Counted from the first letter of the stretch, positions 9,701 through 17,673 are shown. The stretch: DNA of 64,000 nucleotides from Spirosoma sp. KCTC 42546 (GCF_006965485.1 NZ_CP041360.1:1178001-1242000); one strand, 5' to 3'. Translations and numbers: made by a program. The notes: generated by a model from the letters alone, not told the origin.

Positions 9701-10587
9701 TTAATGAATTGGATGATTATTCCTATCAATCAGGAACGGCCTATGCCGACAATAACCGCATTACGGTATACCGGACAATTGCTGGTGGACAGCCGCAACT
9801 GATTTGGGGTACAGAGCCTACAGTTGCCACATTGGTTATGAAATTTGCCGTTCTGTCGGAGAATAGAAACACGAACACCAGTAGCAATCAAATCAGTACG
9901 AATGTGAAGGTAAATAATGTGGGTAATGTACCCGTCAATTATAGCGACCTAACCATGCGCTACTGGTTTACCGCCGATGGGAAATCCAGTTTAAGCTACT
10001 GGATTGATTATGCCGAAATGGGATCAGGTAAGCTAGGTGCGCAGTTTAAATCACTGACTCCGGTTCTTAATGGGGCCGATACCTACCTGGAGCTTAGCTT
10101 TAAGAATAACGCCGGAACCTTTGCCGCGTCGGGCACTACGGGAATCATTCAATTTCGGGCCGCCAAAGCGGACTGGTCCAGCTTCGATGAAACAAATGAT
10201 TACTCATTCAAAACCAGTGCTCCCATAGCGGAGAACAACCACATTGCCTTGTACTACAAGGGTCAGTTGGTCTATGGAACCGAACCCCTCTCATCGGCTC
10301 GATTGATGGCTCCATCTACTGGCGATACCGCGCCTTTACAGATTCGTATTATTGGTAATCCGGCTGAAGGAAATCAAGCACAGATTGAGATTCGCAATGT
10401 ACTCAACCAGATGGTCGATTTAGTCTTGTTCGATTCGAAGGGGGTGGAGGTCAGTCGCCAAACGGTGTATCAGGATTCCCTGATCAAACAGTATACACTG
10501 GGACTCGATGGTGTAGGATCAGGACTTTATTTGCTAAAAGCGACAACATCGCGCGAGTCAATAACGACTAAACTGATCCGACGATAA
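3784..10587 (+). CDS. giant secreted TIG/IPT-repeat protein with two CBM3-like domains and T9SS sorting tail
   Basis: The 2267-residue protein is predicted to be surface-attached or secreted. Residues 1-30 form a signal peptide. Residues ~41-1853 hold 22 TIG (Ig-like, IPT) domains of 80-84 residues, each opening with a form of SITPNHGSTSGGT and closing with SNSLxFSYDAP. Residues ~1854-2008 and ~2016-2165 are two CBM3-like modules (YWFTAEN...WVDYAQLG and YWFTADGK...WIDYAEMG), a family that binds cellulose or related glycans. Residues ~2175-2267 are a type A T9SS sorting domain (GxGLYLLKATTSRESITTKLIRR-like end, quoted loosely), which directs export by the type IX system. No catalytic domain is visible, so adhesion or glycan binding is the likely role. 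The repeats are arranged in a higher-order pattern (see the repeat entry). The gene appears monocistronic, followed by a hairpin at 10601-10625. Confidence 0.93.
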   Translation: MIPYVYAVQLARTSLLAGLIFLLLPTITFGKSTEAFATADVPIITAISISHGPTGTSMELAGVGLGTSGTVTIGGLNVKVVDDGWTNTRIVCMLSSDQVTNLPVIVTRSDGQVSSSVQVSYDPPFITSISPASGPTTGGTPVTLTGLNFGNTSALVTIGGRPSSVSSQSPTQLVVTRPAGQVGAQPIVVTAGGQISNSLSFTYVAEAPKLTSITPNHGSTSGGTSLTLTGTGLSASGVVSIGGVMASITGSYSDTAITVNVPSGEGIKREVTVTVGGQFSNALEFDYDAPTITSISPNHGSTSGGTSLTVLGTSFGTSGFVTIGGITAPVTGSYSHTAVVVNLPAGQGTNLPVQMTVSGQSSTSSVTFNYDAPALISVSPATGTSGNTVELIGTSLGASGTVTVGGVSATVVSGGWGHTHVSFLLPSGQGTNQPVVVTRTDGQVSNSLLFSYNPPTITVITPASGPTTGGITLTLMGTNFGVQSASVSIGGQAASVSAQSSTQLVVTSPAGQAGAQPVVVTVGGQVSNSVSFSYVAVAPTLTSLIPNHGSTSGGTSLTLTGTNLGSNSQVSISGVTAPVTASYSTTAVVVISPAGQGLDQTVVLTSGGQFSNSLSFDYDAPTITSITPNHGSTSGGTSLTLVGTSFGFTGSVTIGGNVATTSARSHTSIVVTLPAGQGTNLPVFITVAGQASSSSVFFNYHAPMLTAISPINGPTSGSSVISLSGTNLGRSGVVTIGGVTATAIAGKWTDTGIECILPAGMGTNLPVVVTVAGQVSNSLTFSYDAPTLLSISPATGTSGGSMTLMGTSLGTSGTVTIGGVAAPLTSWSHTQIQCLIPAGVGVNLPVIVTRADGQVSSPLLFSYGAPVISNITPASGLTTGGTSLMLMGSNFGVQSASVSIGGQAASVSSQTPTQLVVTTPAGQAGAQPVIVTVGGQISNSVSFSYVAVAPMLTSIMPNHGSTSGGTSLTLTGANLGSGGQVSIGGVAAPITQSYATTAVVVTSPAGQGTNLPVFISLNGQISNSLTFNYDGPTLASISPANGPTQGNIEIHLTGSSFGRGGIVTIGGLTATLVKWTDTQIDCILPAGEGLNKQVSVFVGSTPSNSLNFSYDAPSITSITPNHGSTSGGTSLIVLGSNFGLTGSVTIGGVSALTKVRSHTSIEVTLPEGQGANLPVVVTVLERPSNGVNFSYDAPVLTSMSPANGPTRGGQVISLIGANFGRSGTVTIGDAPVSLTGVDWTATRIDFVLPEGIGTNLPVVVTVSGQVSNSLTFSYDAPTLLSISPATGTSGSSMTLMGTSLGTSGTVTIGGVPAQLVSGQWLHSQVECLIPPGQGMNLPVVLIRADGKTTNSLNFSYTPPTITVITPASGPTTGGTTLTLMGSNFGLQAASVTVGGQAAVVTSQSPTQLVVTTPAGQAGAQPVVVTVGGQVSNSVSFTYVAVAPTLTSTNPNHGATSGGTSLTLIGTNLDRTGVVTIGGVMAPITQSYSTTAVVVSSPAGQGIDRQVMITIGASQSNLLLFNYDTPVIINVSPNHGSTSGGNSLTLTGTNFGTSGSVTIGGLAAPTTGVYSHTSIVVTLPSGQGTDLPVVVTVAGQVSSSSVLFSYDAPALTAMTPVNGPTSGSSVISLIGTSLGRSGVVTIGGVAATPVAGRWTDTRIECILPAGMGTNLPVVVTVAGQQSNSLAFSYDAPALISMTPANGSIGGSMTLLGTSLGTSGRVTVGGVSMSIVSWSHTQIQCLIPPGEGVNLPVVITRADGQTSNQILFSYNPPAITTINPASGPTTGGTSLTITGADFGANPAKVSIGGQAATVNSQSLTQLVVTTPAGQAGAQPVVVTASGQVSNSVSFSYIAPAGRVSVSVQSLDGDNGQTSNNSINPTLRLVNTGTTAVPYSELTVRYWFTAENFAGINTWVDYAQLGSNRVKMNYVRFNKPYQGADGYIEYSFDASAGNLSATTNSGPIQSRLANQNWAFFNELDDYSYQSGTAYADNNRITVYRTIAGGQPQLIWGTEPTVATLVMKFAVLSENRNTNTSSNQISTNVKVNNVGNVPVNYSDLTMRYWFTADGKSSLSYWIDYAEMGSGKLGAQFKSLTPVLNGADTYLELSFKNNAGTFAASGTTGIIQFRAAKADWSSFDETNDYSFKTSAPIAENNHIALYYKGQLVYGTEPLSSARLMAPSTGDTAPLQIRIIGNPAEGNQAQIEIRNVLNQMVDLVLFDSKGVEVSRQTVYQDSLIKQYTLGLDGVGSGLYLLKATTSRESITTKLIRR
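4903..9345 (+). repeat. higher-order tandem repeat: blocks of about five TIG domains
   Basis: TIG domains fall into five subtypes by opening and closing motifs: E (LLSISPATGTSG), A (ITPASGPTTGG...GQAGAQPVVVT), B (preceded by VAVAP; AxxTQSYSTTAVVV), C (RSHTSIVVTLPAGQG) and D (GPTSGSSVISL...IECILPAG). The domain order is E-A-B-C, E-A-B-C-D, E-A-B-D'-C-D, E-A-B-C-D, E-A. E domains begin at 4903, 6142, 7615 and 8857, so the block period is 1239, 1473 (one extra D-like domain) and 1242 bp. Confidence 0.8.
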
Positions 10588-10600
10588 ATCCTCACCCCAA

Positions 10601-10625
10601 CCCCTCTCCCAAAACGGGAGAGGGG
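10601..10625. terminator. 10-bp perfect hairpin after the TIG gene
   Basis: The arms 10601-10610 and 10616-10625 are perfect complements (cccctctccc and gggagagggg) around a 5-base loop. It sits 14 bp after the TIG stop codon. There is no long T run, so it may be a dispersed REP-like sequence acting as terminator. Confidence 0.6.
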
Positions 10626-10773
10626 CTAAAAAATGGCAACCTTATACGTTTATGTTGTACCCCTTTCCCAAACAGTAAAGGGGCCAGTAGTGAGGGTAAA
10701 GCGATTAGGTAAATGCCCTGTCGTGCTTTCGTAGGTAGGCATTGTCAAGCCCATTCTAAACCTCGATACTCGT

Positions 10774-12120
10774 ATGAAAACTTCACGCAGGATTTTTTTG
10801 CGGAACTCCGCTCTGACCGCTACCGGAGCGGGATTGATTAGCTTACCTAGTCTGGAAGCCATTGCCAGTCAGCGCAAAACGATTTCCCCGAACGATAAAC
10901 TTCAGGTTGGGTTGATTGGCTGCAATGGCATGGGCTGGTCGGACCTGCGCTCGCATTTGTTGATGAGCGATGTGGAGTGCGTAGCCCTGGCCGATGTGGA
11001 TCAGAGTGTACTGGACAAGCGCGCTGCCGATGTGCAGACCATGCAGAAAAATAAGCCGCTACTCTTCAAAGACTATCGGAAACTGCTGGAGAATAAAGAT
11101 ATAGATGCCGTCATCATTGGTACACCAGACCACTGGCACTGCATGGCCATGATCGACTCGGTATCGGCGGGAAAGCATGTGTATGTGGAGAAACCGTTGG
11201 CCAACAGTATTGAAGAATGTAATCTGATGCTGGCGGCTGCCAAGAAGTACAACAAGATTGTGCAGGTAGGGCAGTGGCAACGCAGTGGATCGCACTATGA
11301 AAAAGCCATTGAGTACATTCGGTCAGGGAAACTGGGCAATATCCGTTTGGTAAAAGTATGGGCGTATCAGGGCTGGATGAACCCCGTTCCGGTTCGACCC
11401 GATAGTGCGCCCCCCGCTGGCGTCGATTACGATATGTGGCTGGGGCCAGCGCCCAAACGGCCATTCAATCCCAACCGCTTTCACTTCAATTTCCGCTGGT
11501 TCTGGGATTATGCGGGTGGATTGATGACCGACTGGGGCGTTCACGAAATTGACATTGCTTTGTATGCCATGAATGCAAAAGCACCCAAATCAGTGATGGC
11601 ATCGGGTGGCAAACTCGCCTATCCCGATGATGCTTCCGAAACGCCTGACACCCTGCAAGCCGTGTATGAATACGATGGCTTCAACATGCTCTGGGAACAT
11701 GCAACGGGCATCGACGGTGGTAACTACGGCCGTACCGAGGGTATCGCTTTTATTGGCAACAACGCAACGCTCGTGCTGAACCGCGATGGCTGGTCGTTAC
11801 TGCCCGAAACCCAAACCAAGAACGGGATCAAGGTCTATAAAGTGGACGACATCCCCGATCAGGCCCGTAACGGCGACTACCTGAACGAGCACACGAAAAA
11901 CTTTGTCCAGGCCATTAAGGCAAACGATCCCGGATTACTGAAGTGCGGCATTGAAACCGGCAGTATTGCCGCCATAAACGCCCATATGGGCAACATTGCG
12001 TACAAAACGGGCCGCAAAGTGTACTGGGACGCTGCCGCTAAAGGCTTCAAAAATGACACGCAGGCCAATGCCTTGCTGGCCGCTCATTACCACAATGGCT
12101 GGAAATTACCGGTTGTTTAG
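10774..12120 (+). CDS. Gfo/Idh/MocA-family oxidoreductase with Tat signal
   Basis: The 448-residue protein starts with a twin-arginine signal (SRRIFLRNSALTATGAG), so it is probably exported folded. Residues 46-54 (GLIGCNGMG) form the Rossmann dinucleotide-binding loop. EKP at 139-141 is the family's conserved catalytic or cofactor-contact motif, and the C-terminal half is the substrate domain (RWFWDYAGG...DWGVHEID). Members oxidise or reduce sugars and sugar derivatives with NAD(P), and Tat-exported ones are common in Bacteroidota glycan degradation. The substrate cannot be read from sequence. The length is normal and the frame intact. The downstream hairpin has been split by an IS element (12156-13610). 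Confidence 0.92.
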   Translation: MKTSRRIFLRNSALTATGAGLISLPSLEAIASQRKTISPNDKLQVGLIGCNGMGWSDLRSHLLMSDVECVALADVDQSVLDKRAADVQTMQKNKPLLFKDYRKLLENKDIDAVIIGTPDHWHCMAMIDSVSAGKHVYVEKPLANSIEECNLMLAAAKKYNKIVQVGQWQRSGSHYEKAIEYIRSGKLGNIRLVKVWAYQGWMNPVPVRPDSAPPAGVDYDMWLGPAPKRPFNPNRFHFNFRWFWDYAGGLMTDWGVHEIDIALYAMNAKAPKSVMASGGKLAYPDDASETPDTLQAVYEYDGFNMLWEHATGIDGGNYGRTEGIAFIGNNATLVLNRDGWSLLPETQTKNGIKVYKVDDIPDQARNGDYLNEHTKNFVQAIKANDPGLLKCGIETGSIAAINAHMGNIAYKTGRKVYWDAAAKGFKNDTQANALLAAHYHNGWKLPVV

Positions 12121-12155
12121 GGGATTTTATCCCACCCTAACCCCTTCCCTGAAAA

Positions 12156-13610
12156 GGTGAGTTTTACCCATAAGTCGGAGGTTTAGGTGGTAAGTGTTCG
12201 TTCTTTGATATATTGTATCCATCTGCAAACGATCTGGAAATGCAGATAGCCTTTCCAGATCGTTTGCCATCCCGGTGGACTGCTATGGTGTACGCCCTGA
12301 TGACCCACCAATCGAGCCAGGAGTTGCCAAAACCAGCCTACGCTGTTGACCACTAAATCGCCCTGCCCATGCGTACTCAGATACGGACGACTTAATACAC
12401 TGGCCACTCGTTGCCCACCAGCATCCTGCCAGTCCATACCCTGGCTGGCCGTCGAGGGCTGACTCTGATGGCGCAACCGCAACAACCGGATGGCCTCAGA
12501 CTTAACAAACGGATACTGTTAGGGAGGCCACCACCTAATCGAAGTCGCGGCTTTCAATGCCACAGCCCGTTTTGAGACACTTGTGGAAGTCTTCGCAGGT
12601 GCGCCAGCGATGGGTATAAATGTCCACTGGCTCCACCCCATCAGCCAGCGTACTAACCCTAACATTGGTGACCAGACACCAACGAGTAGGGGACTCATCA
12701 GCCACCGCATCTGGTGGAGCTAAGTCGACCAGCCAACGGGCCTTCTCAATCTGATGGAGCTCTAGGTTGGCCCACTTAAGGGCACATAACCGCTGGTGAA
12801 GTTGCCCCTTGCTGTCGCCGATGGGCCGGTAAAGCTGGTGTCGGCGGGTTGCTGGGCCAACTAAGCCGATACACTCATAGACGTGTCGGCTAGTTGGGGC
12901 TGGGAGCCCCCGGTCACCACAACCGCCTGATGATGGCTGAGCGCATAGTGGTACCAGGCTATGGCACACTCCGAATCGGCCACCTACAGGATGTGAAAGC
13001 CTGTCCGACGCTCAAAATGGCGGGCGAAGTCCAGGGCTTCGATCCACTTGTAACTTTCTTTTCCGCGAAGGGGGGCTGTTTACGGGCGTGGTGTTTGCCA
13101 AACTCGGTTCGATCTCGCTGAATCACTTGCTCAACGGGCAGTCCCAGGGGCACAAACTCGCCATGGGTCAGTAAGCCCTGATGAAGCAAAAGCCCGTTGT
13201 CATCGGCGTTTTGCATCAAGCTTACACCCATGAAAGCGGGCCACTGTGGTATCCTGAAACAGCTAGTGCTCTTTAGCGGTTTTTGGCTGTCGGCTGGCCC
13301 AGTCGACTACTCCATCCGGGTAGGCTTTGCTCATGGCTTTGGGGGTAAGTTTAGGGCTGTTGACCAACCAATAGAAGGCTTTGAGTTGGGCGCTTTGCTT
13401 GAAAAGCCGAGGCAATGACTGCCCGCAATCGCGGTGCATCAACTGAGTCTGCAGTTGTTGGCAGCGTCGGTCGAGCCGTTTATCCCCTACTTTATAGTGC
13501 TGCATCTGGCAGGCAAGGCCGTCCTCAAGTTGCCTCCACGAGCTAGATACAATATATCAAAGAACGGATAGTTTATGCCCAAAAGCCCCGACTTGTGGGT
13601 AAAACTCACC
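12156..13610 (-). mobile_element. degenerate IS4-family (Tn5/IS50-like) insertion sequence, ~1.45 kb
   Basis: The ends are inverted repeats: 12156 rightwards (ggtgagttttaccca, then aagtcgg after one base) matches the complement of 13610 leftwards over 15 bases, with about 24 of the first 25 matching apart from C/T and A/G differences. A second inner pair shares the 21-base block at about 12198-12218 and 13548-13568. No clear target duplication is visible (flanks gaaaa and gctca). The outer flanks 12131-12150 and 13615-13631 are arms of a C/T-rich and G/A-rich inverted repeat, so the element appears to have landed in a terminator loop. The single transposase gene is broken. Confidence 0.75.
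12183..13547 (-). pseudogene. broken IS4/Tn5-like transposase
   Basis: Pieces in several frames line up in order with Tn5-type transposases. The N-terminal DNA-binding part reads YKVGDKRLDRRCQQL and FYWLVNSPKLTP (13505-13263). The next part is LLTHGEFVPLGLPVEQVIQRD...GKHH (13231-12959). A frameshift near 13055 leads to ESYKWIEALDFARHFERR, then an in-frame TAG. The C-terminal catalytic block (YTHRWRTCEDFHKCLKTGC) carries the Y-x2-R-x3-E/D-x6-K signature around 12560-12620. The C-terminal end has PGWQTIWKGY (12485-12183). Frameshifts and stops mean no functional transposase. Confidence 0.85.
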
Positions 13611-13663
13611 GCTCAAGGGGAGGGGTTGGGTAAAACGCCACGGATCTGTAAATATCCCTACAT

Positions 13664-13704
13664 TCTCACGTTCTCGCTTGGCTTTGTCGACCGAGAACGT
13701 GAGA
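13664..13704. terminator. 13-bp perfect hairpin
   Basis: Arms 13664-13676 and 13692-13704 (tctcacgttctcg and its complement) enclose a 15-base loop. It lies in the non-coding stretch 13611-13894 between the IS remnant and the HAD gene. Apart from this hairpin and the one at 13777-13834, nothing else is recognisable in that stretch. Confidence 0.5.
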
Positions 13705-13776
13705 TGAGTGATTAGGATATGATGGATCAAGTTGGCTAACTGCCTCTATGTTACCGATAGTAAATTATTCTCAAAT

Positions 13777-13834
13777 AACGCTCCTGCCTGAGACGAAGAT
13801 ACATTCATTTAGCTTCGTCTCAGGCAGGAGCGTT
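13777..13834. terminator. 22-bp perfect hairpin downstream of the HAD/adenosine deaminase pair
   Basis: Arms 13777-13798 and 13813-13834 are perfect 22-base complements with a 14-base loop. On the plus strand it is followed by TTTTT. It lies 61 bp beyond the stop of the minus-strand HAD gene and so is well placed as a bidirectional terminator. Confidence 0.75.
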
Positions 13835-13894
13835 TTTAATAGACGCATTTTCTTACTATCCAGCCAACACTAGCTGAAGTATTCCCCCACAGAT

Positions 13895-14605
13895 TTACAG
13901 CAGTTGCCTACCGTTGAGCAGAGCGATTAATTCGCTCATGCGTTCGATCTGTCCATAGCCATTACCGGCCACAGCGATCTGCTCGTGCAATGCAGTCGTA
14001 TAAAAGGGTACGTAAATGGCGTTCGCACCGATATTCACGACCGGCAGCACATCGGACTTAAGCGAATTGCCGATCATTAGAAACTCGGCTGGCTGCAATC
14101 TGTAGCGTTTGAGTAGCTGTTGGTAAGTCAGCTCATTTTTTTCGCTAACAATCTCGACATGGTCGAAATAATGCCCGATACCCGAACGGGCCAGCTTGCT
14201 TTCCTGATCCAGCAGATCACCTTTGGTCAGTACCATCAATGGATAGGCTCCGCTGAGTTGGCGCAGGGTTTCCTCGACCCCATCGAGTAGATCAATCCGG
14301 TACTGGAGCAAATACTTGCCCTGGTCAATGAGCTGCTGAATTTCCCGGCCCAGCACCTGTCCCTCCGTTAGCAGAATGGCTACTTCGATCATCGATAAGA
14401 TGAATCCTTTGGCTCCGTAGCCCATCAGGGCAATGTTTTGGCTCTGTACGGCAATTAGGGCTGCATCGAGCTGATCGGGGGTGCCGTATTGAGCTAAAAA
14501 CGTTCGCAGGTCTCGCTCAACGTCGTCGAACAGAGGCTGATTGGCCCACAGTGTATCGTCAGCATCGAAGGCAATCAGTTTAAGGTTTTCTTTAGCTATG
14601 TTCAT
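13895..14605 (-). CDS. HAD-superfamily hydrolase
   Basis: This 236-residue cytoplasmic protein has the HAD nucleophile motif FDADDTLW (Asp14 and Asp16), a helical cap (residues ~20-100), motif II in LMVLTKGD, and a C-terminal MIGNSLKSDVLPV segment with the conserved Lys and acidic residues. HAD enzymes of this type dephosphorylate small metabolites such as nucleotides or sugar phosphates. It starts 9 bp after the adenosine deaminase stop, so the two are likely co-transcribed, which suggests a nucleotide-salvage phosphatase (inference). The length is normal. Confidence 0.88.
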   Translation of the reverse strand: MNIAKENLKLIAFDADDTLWANQPLFDDVERDLRTFLAQYGTPDQLDAALIAVQSQNIALMGYGAKGFILSMIEVAILLTEGQVLGREIQQLIDQGKYLLQYRIDLLDGVEETLRQLSGAYPLMVLTKGDLLDQESKLARSGIGHYFDHVEIVSEKNELTYQQLLKRYRLQPAEFLMIGNSLKSDVLPVVNIGANAIYVPFYTTALHEQIAVAGNGYGQIERMSELIALLNGRQLL

Positions 14606-14614
14606 AGTTTGGGC

Positions 14615-15631
14615 TTATTGGGCCGGTATCTGTTGGGGCGCCAACGCGTGGTATCGCTTTTGCAGTTGAAACAGTAGGTCCTGCTTTAATTGATTGGGGA
14701 TAAAGGCCGCTAGCAGGGCCTGGCGATTGGTCGCGTAAAAATCAGCAATGTCCCAGCCAAACGTTTGTTGCATCTTTTGATACTCTTCACTCAAGCTAAC
14801 GTTGACGATGGTTCGAGCATCGGTATTGAGGTTAAGTGCCACACCCGCCCGGTAGAGTTTGTCCACCGGATGCTGGGCATACGTATCGTACAGGTCGATC
14901 TGCACATTACAGGTTGGACAAACTTCGAGGTGAATCTGGTGCTTCTTCAGGTGCGCCACTAACTGGGGATCTTCGATGCTACGGACGCCATGGCCGATCC
15001 GGCTGGGGCCAAAATATGCCAACGTTTCCCAGACACTCGACGGCCCTTTCGCTTCCCCCGCGTGAGCCGTGCAGAAAAGACCGTGCTGTCTGGCATACTC
15101 AAATGCGTTCACATGCGCGGCAATAGGGAAGCCCGCTTCGTCGGCGGCAATGTCGAAGCCTGTTACGTGCGTGTCCTTAAACTGCTCGACCAGTCGCACC
15201 GTTTCCATACTTTGGGCTTCGGTATAGTGACGCAGGGTACAGAGTATCAGTCGGGCTTCGATGCCCGTTTCCCGCACGGCCTGCGCCGTAGCCGCTTCCG
15301 TATAATGAACCACCTCTTCCGGAGTAAGGCCTTTCTCCAGATGTTGAAGGGGGGCAAAGCGCAGTTCAGCATAGAGCACATGATCGGCCGCTAATTGCTT
15401 AAATAAATCCCGCACCACCAATTTCAGTTGCTCGGGTGTTTGCATCAACTCAATGCCCTTGGGAGCCCGTGTCAGAAAATCGGCCAAATTGTGGCACTTA
15501 GCCGGGGCAATGAACTCCTCCTGATATTGGGCTTCGGTAATGGTTGGGTCAATAGCATTAACCACGTTGTAGCTTAGGGAGCAATCCAGATGCAGATGCA
15601 GTTCAACTTTAGGTAAGGCTTTAATGTCCAT
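14615..15631 (-). CDS. add: adenosine deaminase
   Basis: The 338-residue protein matches the metallo-dependent adenosine/adenine deaminase family, which converts adenosine to inosine in purine salvage. Zinc and catalytic residues are visible: HLH at 12-14, HAGE with His190 and Glu193, GHGVRSIEDP with His214, and LNTDAR with Asp271. Where many adenosine deaminases have DD, this protein has DA, a change I recall from related Bacteroidota proteins, so adenosine versus another aminopurine substrate is not certain. It lies just upstream of the HAD gene in the same direction. Confidence 0.9.
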   Translation of the reverse strand: MDIKALPKVELHLHLDCSLSYNVVNAIDPTITEAQYQEEFIAPAKCHNLADFLTRAPKGIELMQTPEQLKLVVRDLFKQLAADHVLYAELRFAPLQHLEKGLTPEEVVHYTEAATAQAVRETGIEARLILCTLRHYTEAQSMETVRLVEQFKDTHVTGFDIAADEAGFPIAAHVNAFEYARQHGLFCTAHAGEAKGPSSVWETLAYFGPSRIGHGVRSIEDPQLVAHLKKHQIHLEVCPTCNVQIDLYDTYAQHPVDKLYRAGVALNLNTDARTIVNVSLSEEYQKMQQTFGWDIADFYATNRQALLAAFIPNQLKQDLLFQLQKRYHALAPQQIPAQ

Positions 15632-15636
15632 TTAAA

Positions 15637-15792
15637 TTAAGAGATAAGTAGTGGCATATACTTCGTTACGGTATCAATCAAAAAATAGCGCATTGGGTCA
15701 GCCGGTAAAGCGGTGATTCGGTTTAGAGGATCTAGTCCCCAAGGATTATCTTTACCTTTGTTGTCCACAATATAAGGGCCTGTCAAGGACAT
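15637..15792 (-). CDS. possible small protein upstream of adenosine deaminase, unrecognised
   Basis: A 51-codon frame from ATG at 15792 (a longer version would start at 15828 and overlap the opposite-strand regulator gene) ends 5 bp before the adenosine deaminase start. The peptide begins MSLTGPYIVDNKGK and ends MRYFLIDTVTKYMPLLIS. I recognise no family. Spacing would allow translational coupling, but this may simply be the 5' leader of the deaminase operon. Confidence 0.25.
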   Translation of the reverse strand: MSLTGPYIVDNKGKDNPWGLDPLNRITALPADPMRYFLIDTVTKYMPLLIS

Positions 15793-15811
15793 TTGACCCG
15801 TTGTAACTGGC

Positions 15812-16462
15812 GTGATAATTAAATACAATCCGGATTTACTGACTTACCTCAATCGGCTAGTTGCCGCCGATACGCATTCGTCATCGATTAGTCGGCGAAC
15901 ATTTACCCAGGGCCAGTCGCTGATTAATCAGGGCGATTGTCCGCAGTGGGTTTACCTGCTCACCGGAGGGATCGTTAAGTGTTTCATCACCGAAGAAAAC
16001 GGCCGAAGTTATGTGCTGGAATTTTTAGGCGAAGGCGAAATGCTGGGTGAACTGGAGCTTTTGACCGGGACGGACAATCTGTCTACCGTTGAAGCACTGA
16101 CGGATGTTACGGCCTACCAGATTAGTCAGGACTTGTTTCACTCGTATTTGCTGGAGGAGCCCCATTTTAATCGGCTCCTGCTCCAGGAACTGGCCCTGCG
16201 GCTAAGCCGTACAGCCCAACGAGCGTCCTACCAGCAAATTTTTCCAGTAGAGTATGCTATCCTGAAAGTACTTTTTCTGTTTACTGAGAGTCAGCCTTCC
16301 GTATCCAAACAAAATCTGGCAGACTACTTAGCGATTCCGGTCCGGAGCCTAAACCGAATACTAGCCCGCCTGAGTGCACAGAACCTGTTTACTGCTACGA
16401 CCAAAACCGCCTTGACCGTCTCCAGGGAGAGGCTGACTGAACTTATCATAGCGTATCATTGA
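15812..16462 (+). CDS. Crp/Fnr-family transcription regulator
   Basis: The 216-residue protein has an N-terminal cyclic-nucleotide-binding-type beta barrel (residues ~20-120, including LINQGDCPQWVYLLTGGIVK and FLGEGEMLGELELL) and a C-terminal winged helix-turn-helix (residues ~160-210, KQNLADYLAIPVRSLNRILARL). The effector is unknown; the classic cAMP-contact Arg-Ser pair is not evident. It is divergent from the adenosine deaminase operon and shares its control region, so it could regulate it (inference). Confidence 0.88.
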   Translation: MIIKYNPDLLTYLNRLVAADTHSSSISRRTFTQGQSLINQGDCPQWVYLLTGGIVKCFITEENGRSYVLEFLGEGEMLGELELLTGTDNLSTVEALTDVTAYQISQDLFHSYLLEEPHFNRLLLQELALRLSRTAQRASYQQIFPVEYAILKVLFLFTESQPSVSKQNLADYLAIPVRSLNRILARLSAQNLFTATTKTALTVSRERLTELIIAYH

Positions 16463-16623
16463 AACCGTATACGACAGATTGAATCAGACAGATCGTAAAA
16501 ATGACGGTCTCTTTTAACGCTCCTTTTCATAAGAATGACAATAGTCCTCACTGGTGCGCCAGCCCGGTGGTACGCCAGCCCGATCGGCGAAGTCAGACGA
16601 GAACGTGCGTATCTTTACAACCT

Positions 16624-17652
16624 ATGGAAACCTTACCCATTTTTCGTTTTTTACTAGTTCTATCTCTAGTCCTAAACAGTGGACTACTCTTGGCGCAGCC
16701 CAGAAAACAACCAGTGAAAAACTCCTCAGAACAAGCGGGTTTGTGGAAAGATACCGATGGGCATTTCATCAATGCACACGGTGGGGGGATGCTTCAGCAT
16801 AAGGGAACGTACTACTGGTTTGGGGAAATCAAAAAAGGGAAAACATGGCTCGTTCCCGGCCAGAGTTGGGAATGTTATCGGGTTCCGGCGGGGGGCATTT
16901 CCTGCTATTCATCAAAAGACCTGAAAGCCTGGAAATACGAAGGTGTTGTGCTGTCGGCAACGACGAATAATCGCCGGAGTGATTTAGATACCAGCAACGT
17001 CATCGAGCGACCCAAGGTGGTTTATAACCAGAAAACAGGGCAGTTTGTTATGTGGATGCACATCGACCACAAAGACTACAGCTATGCACATGCGGGCGTT
17101 GCCGTAAGCAACAAACCGACCGGGCCGTATCGCTATTTGGGTAGCCTGAAACCCAATGGACACGATTCGCGGGATATGACTGTCTTTCAGGATGATGACG
17201 GAAAAGCCTACCTGATTCACTCGTCCGAAAACAACAATACGCTGCACATTAACCTGTTATCGGACGATTACCTGAAGCCAACCAATTGGTACATCCGCTT
17301 GCTGGAAGGCAAACGACGGGAAGCACCAGCACTGGTTAAACAGGCCGGAAAATACTATTTAATTACGTCGGACTGCACGGGCTGGAGTCCTAATCCAGCC
17401 TCGGTTGCCGTTGCCGATTCGCCGTTGGGGAAGTGGACAACTCAGGCGAATCCCTGCGTAGGCCCGAATGCTGAAACGACCTTCCAATCGCAAAGCACCT
17501 ACATCGTTCCACTCGACCCGAAGCAAGGCAAGTTCCTGTTCATGGCCGATCGCTGGAACAAAACGAATCTTGAGGATTCTCGATATGTATGGTTACCGCT
17601 GGACATCAAGGCCGGAAAAGTAACAATACCCTGGCAAGCCAATAGGCTGTAG
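16624..17652 (+). CDS. secreted glycoside hydrolase family 43-like protein
   Basis: I chose ATG at 16624 because it gives a clean signal peptide (METLPIFRFLLVLSLVL...LLLAQ). The frame is open from 16501 but its first 41 residues are unlike a leader. The mature ~320 residues form a five-bladed propeller of GH43 type: INAHGGGMLQHKGTYYWFGE near the start, CYSSKDLKAWKYEG, and ERPKVVYNQKTGQFVMWMHID, followed by EAPALVKQAGKYYLITS. The INAHGGG opening recalls exo-1,3-galactanase-type GH43 subfamilies, but the exact substrate is uncertain. It is predicted to act in the periplasm on plant or algal side chains. Confidence 0.85.
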   Translation: METLPIFRFLLVLSLVLNSGLLLAQPRKQPVKNSSEQAGLWKDTDGHFINAHGGGMLQHKGTYYWFGEIKKGKTWLVPGQSWECYRVPAGGISCYSSKDLKAWKYEGVVLSATTNNRRSDLDTSNVIERPKVVYNQKTGQFVMWMHIDHKDYSYAHAGVAVSNKPTGPYRYLGSLKPNGHDSRDMTVFQDDDGKAYLIHSSENNNTLHINLLSDDYLKPTNWYIRLLEGKRREAPALVKQAGKYYLITSDCTGWSPNPASVAVADSPLGKWTTQANPCVGPNAETTFQSQSTYIVPLDPKQGKFLFMADRWNKTNLEDSRYVWLPLDIKAGKVTIPWQANRL

Positions 17653-17673
17653 GTTGGCGTGGGGCCGGGAGCC

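Noticed and set aside
12156..13610. Target-site duplication for the IS element
   Set aside because: Flanking bases (gaaaa and gctca) do not match; duplication is either lost or ends are misplaced by a few bases.
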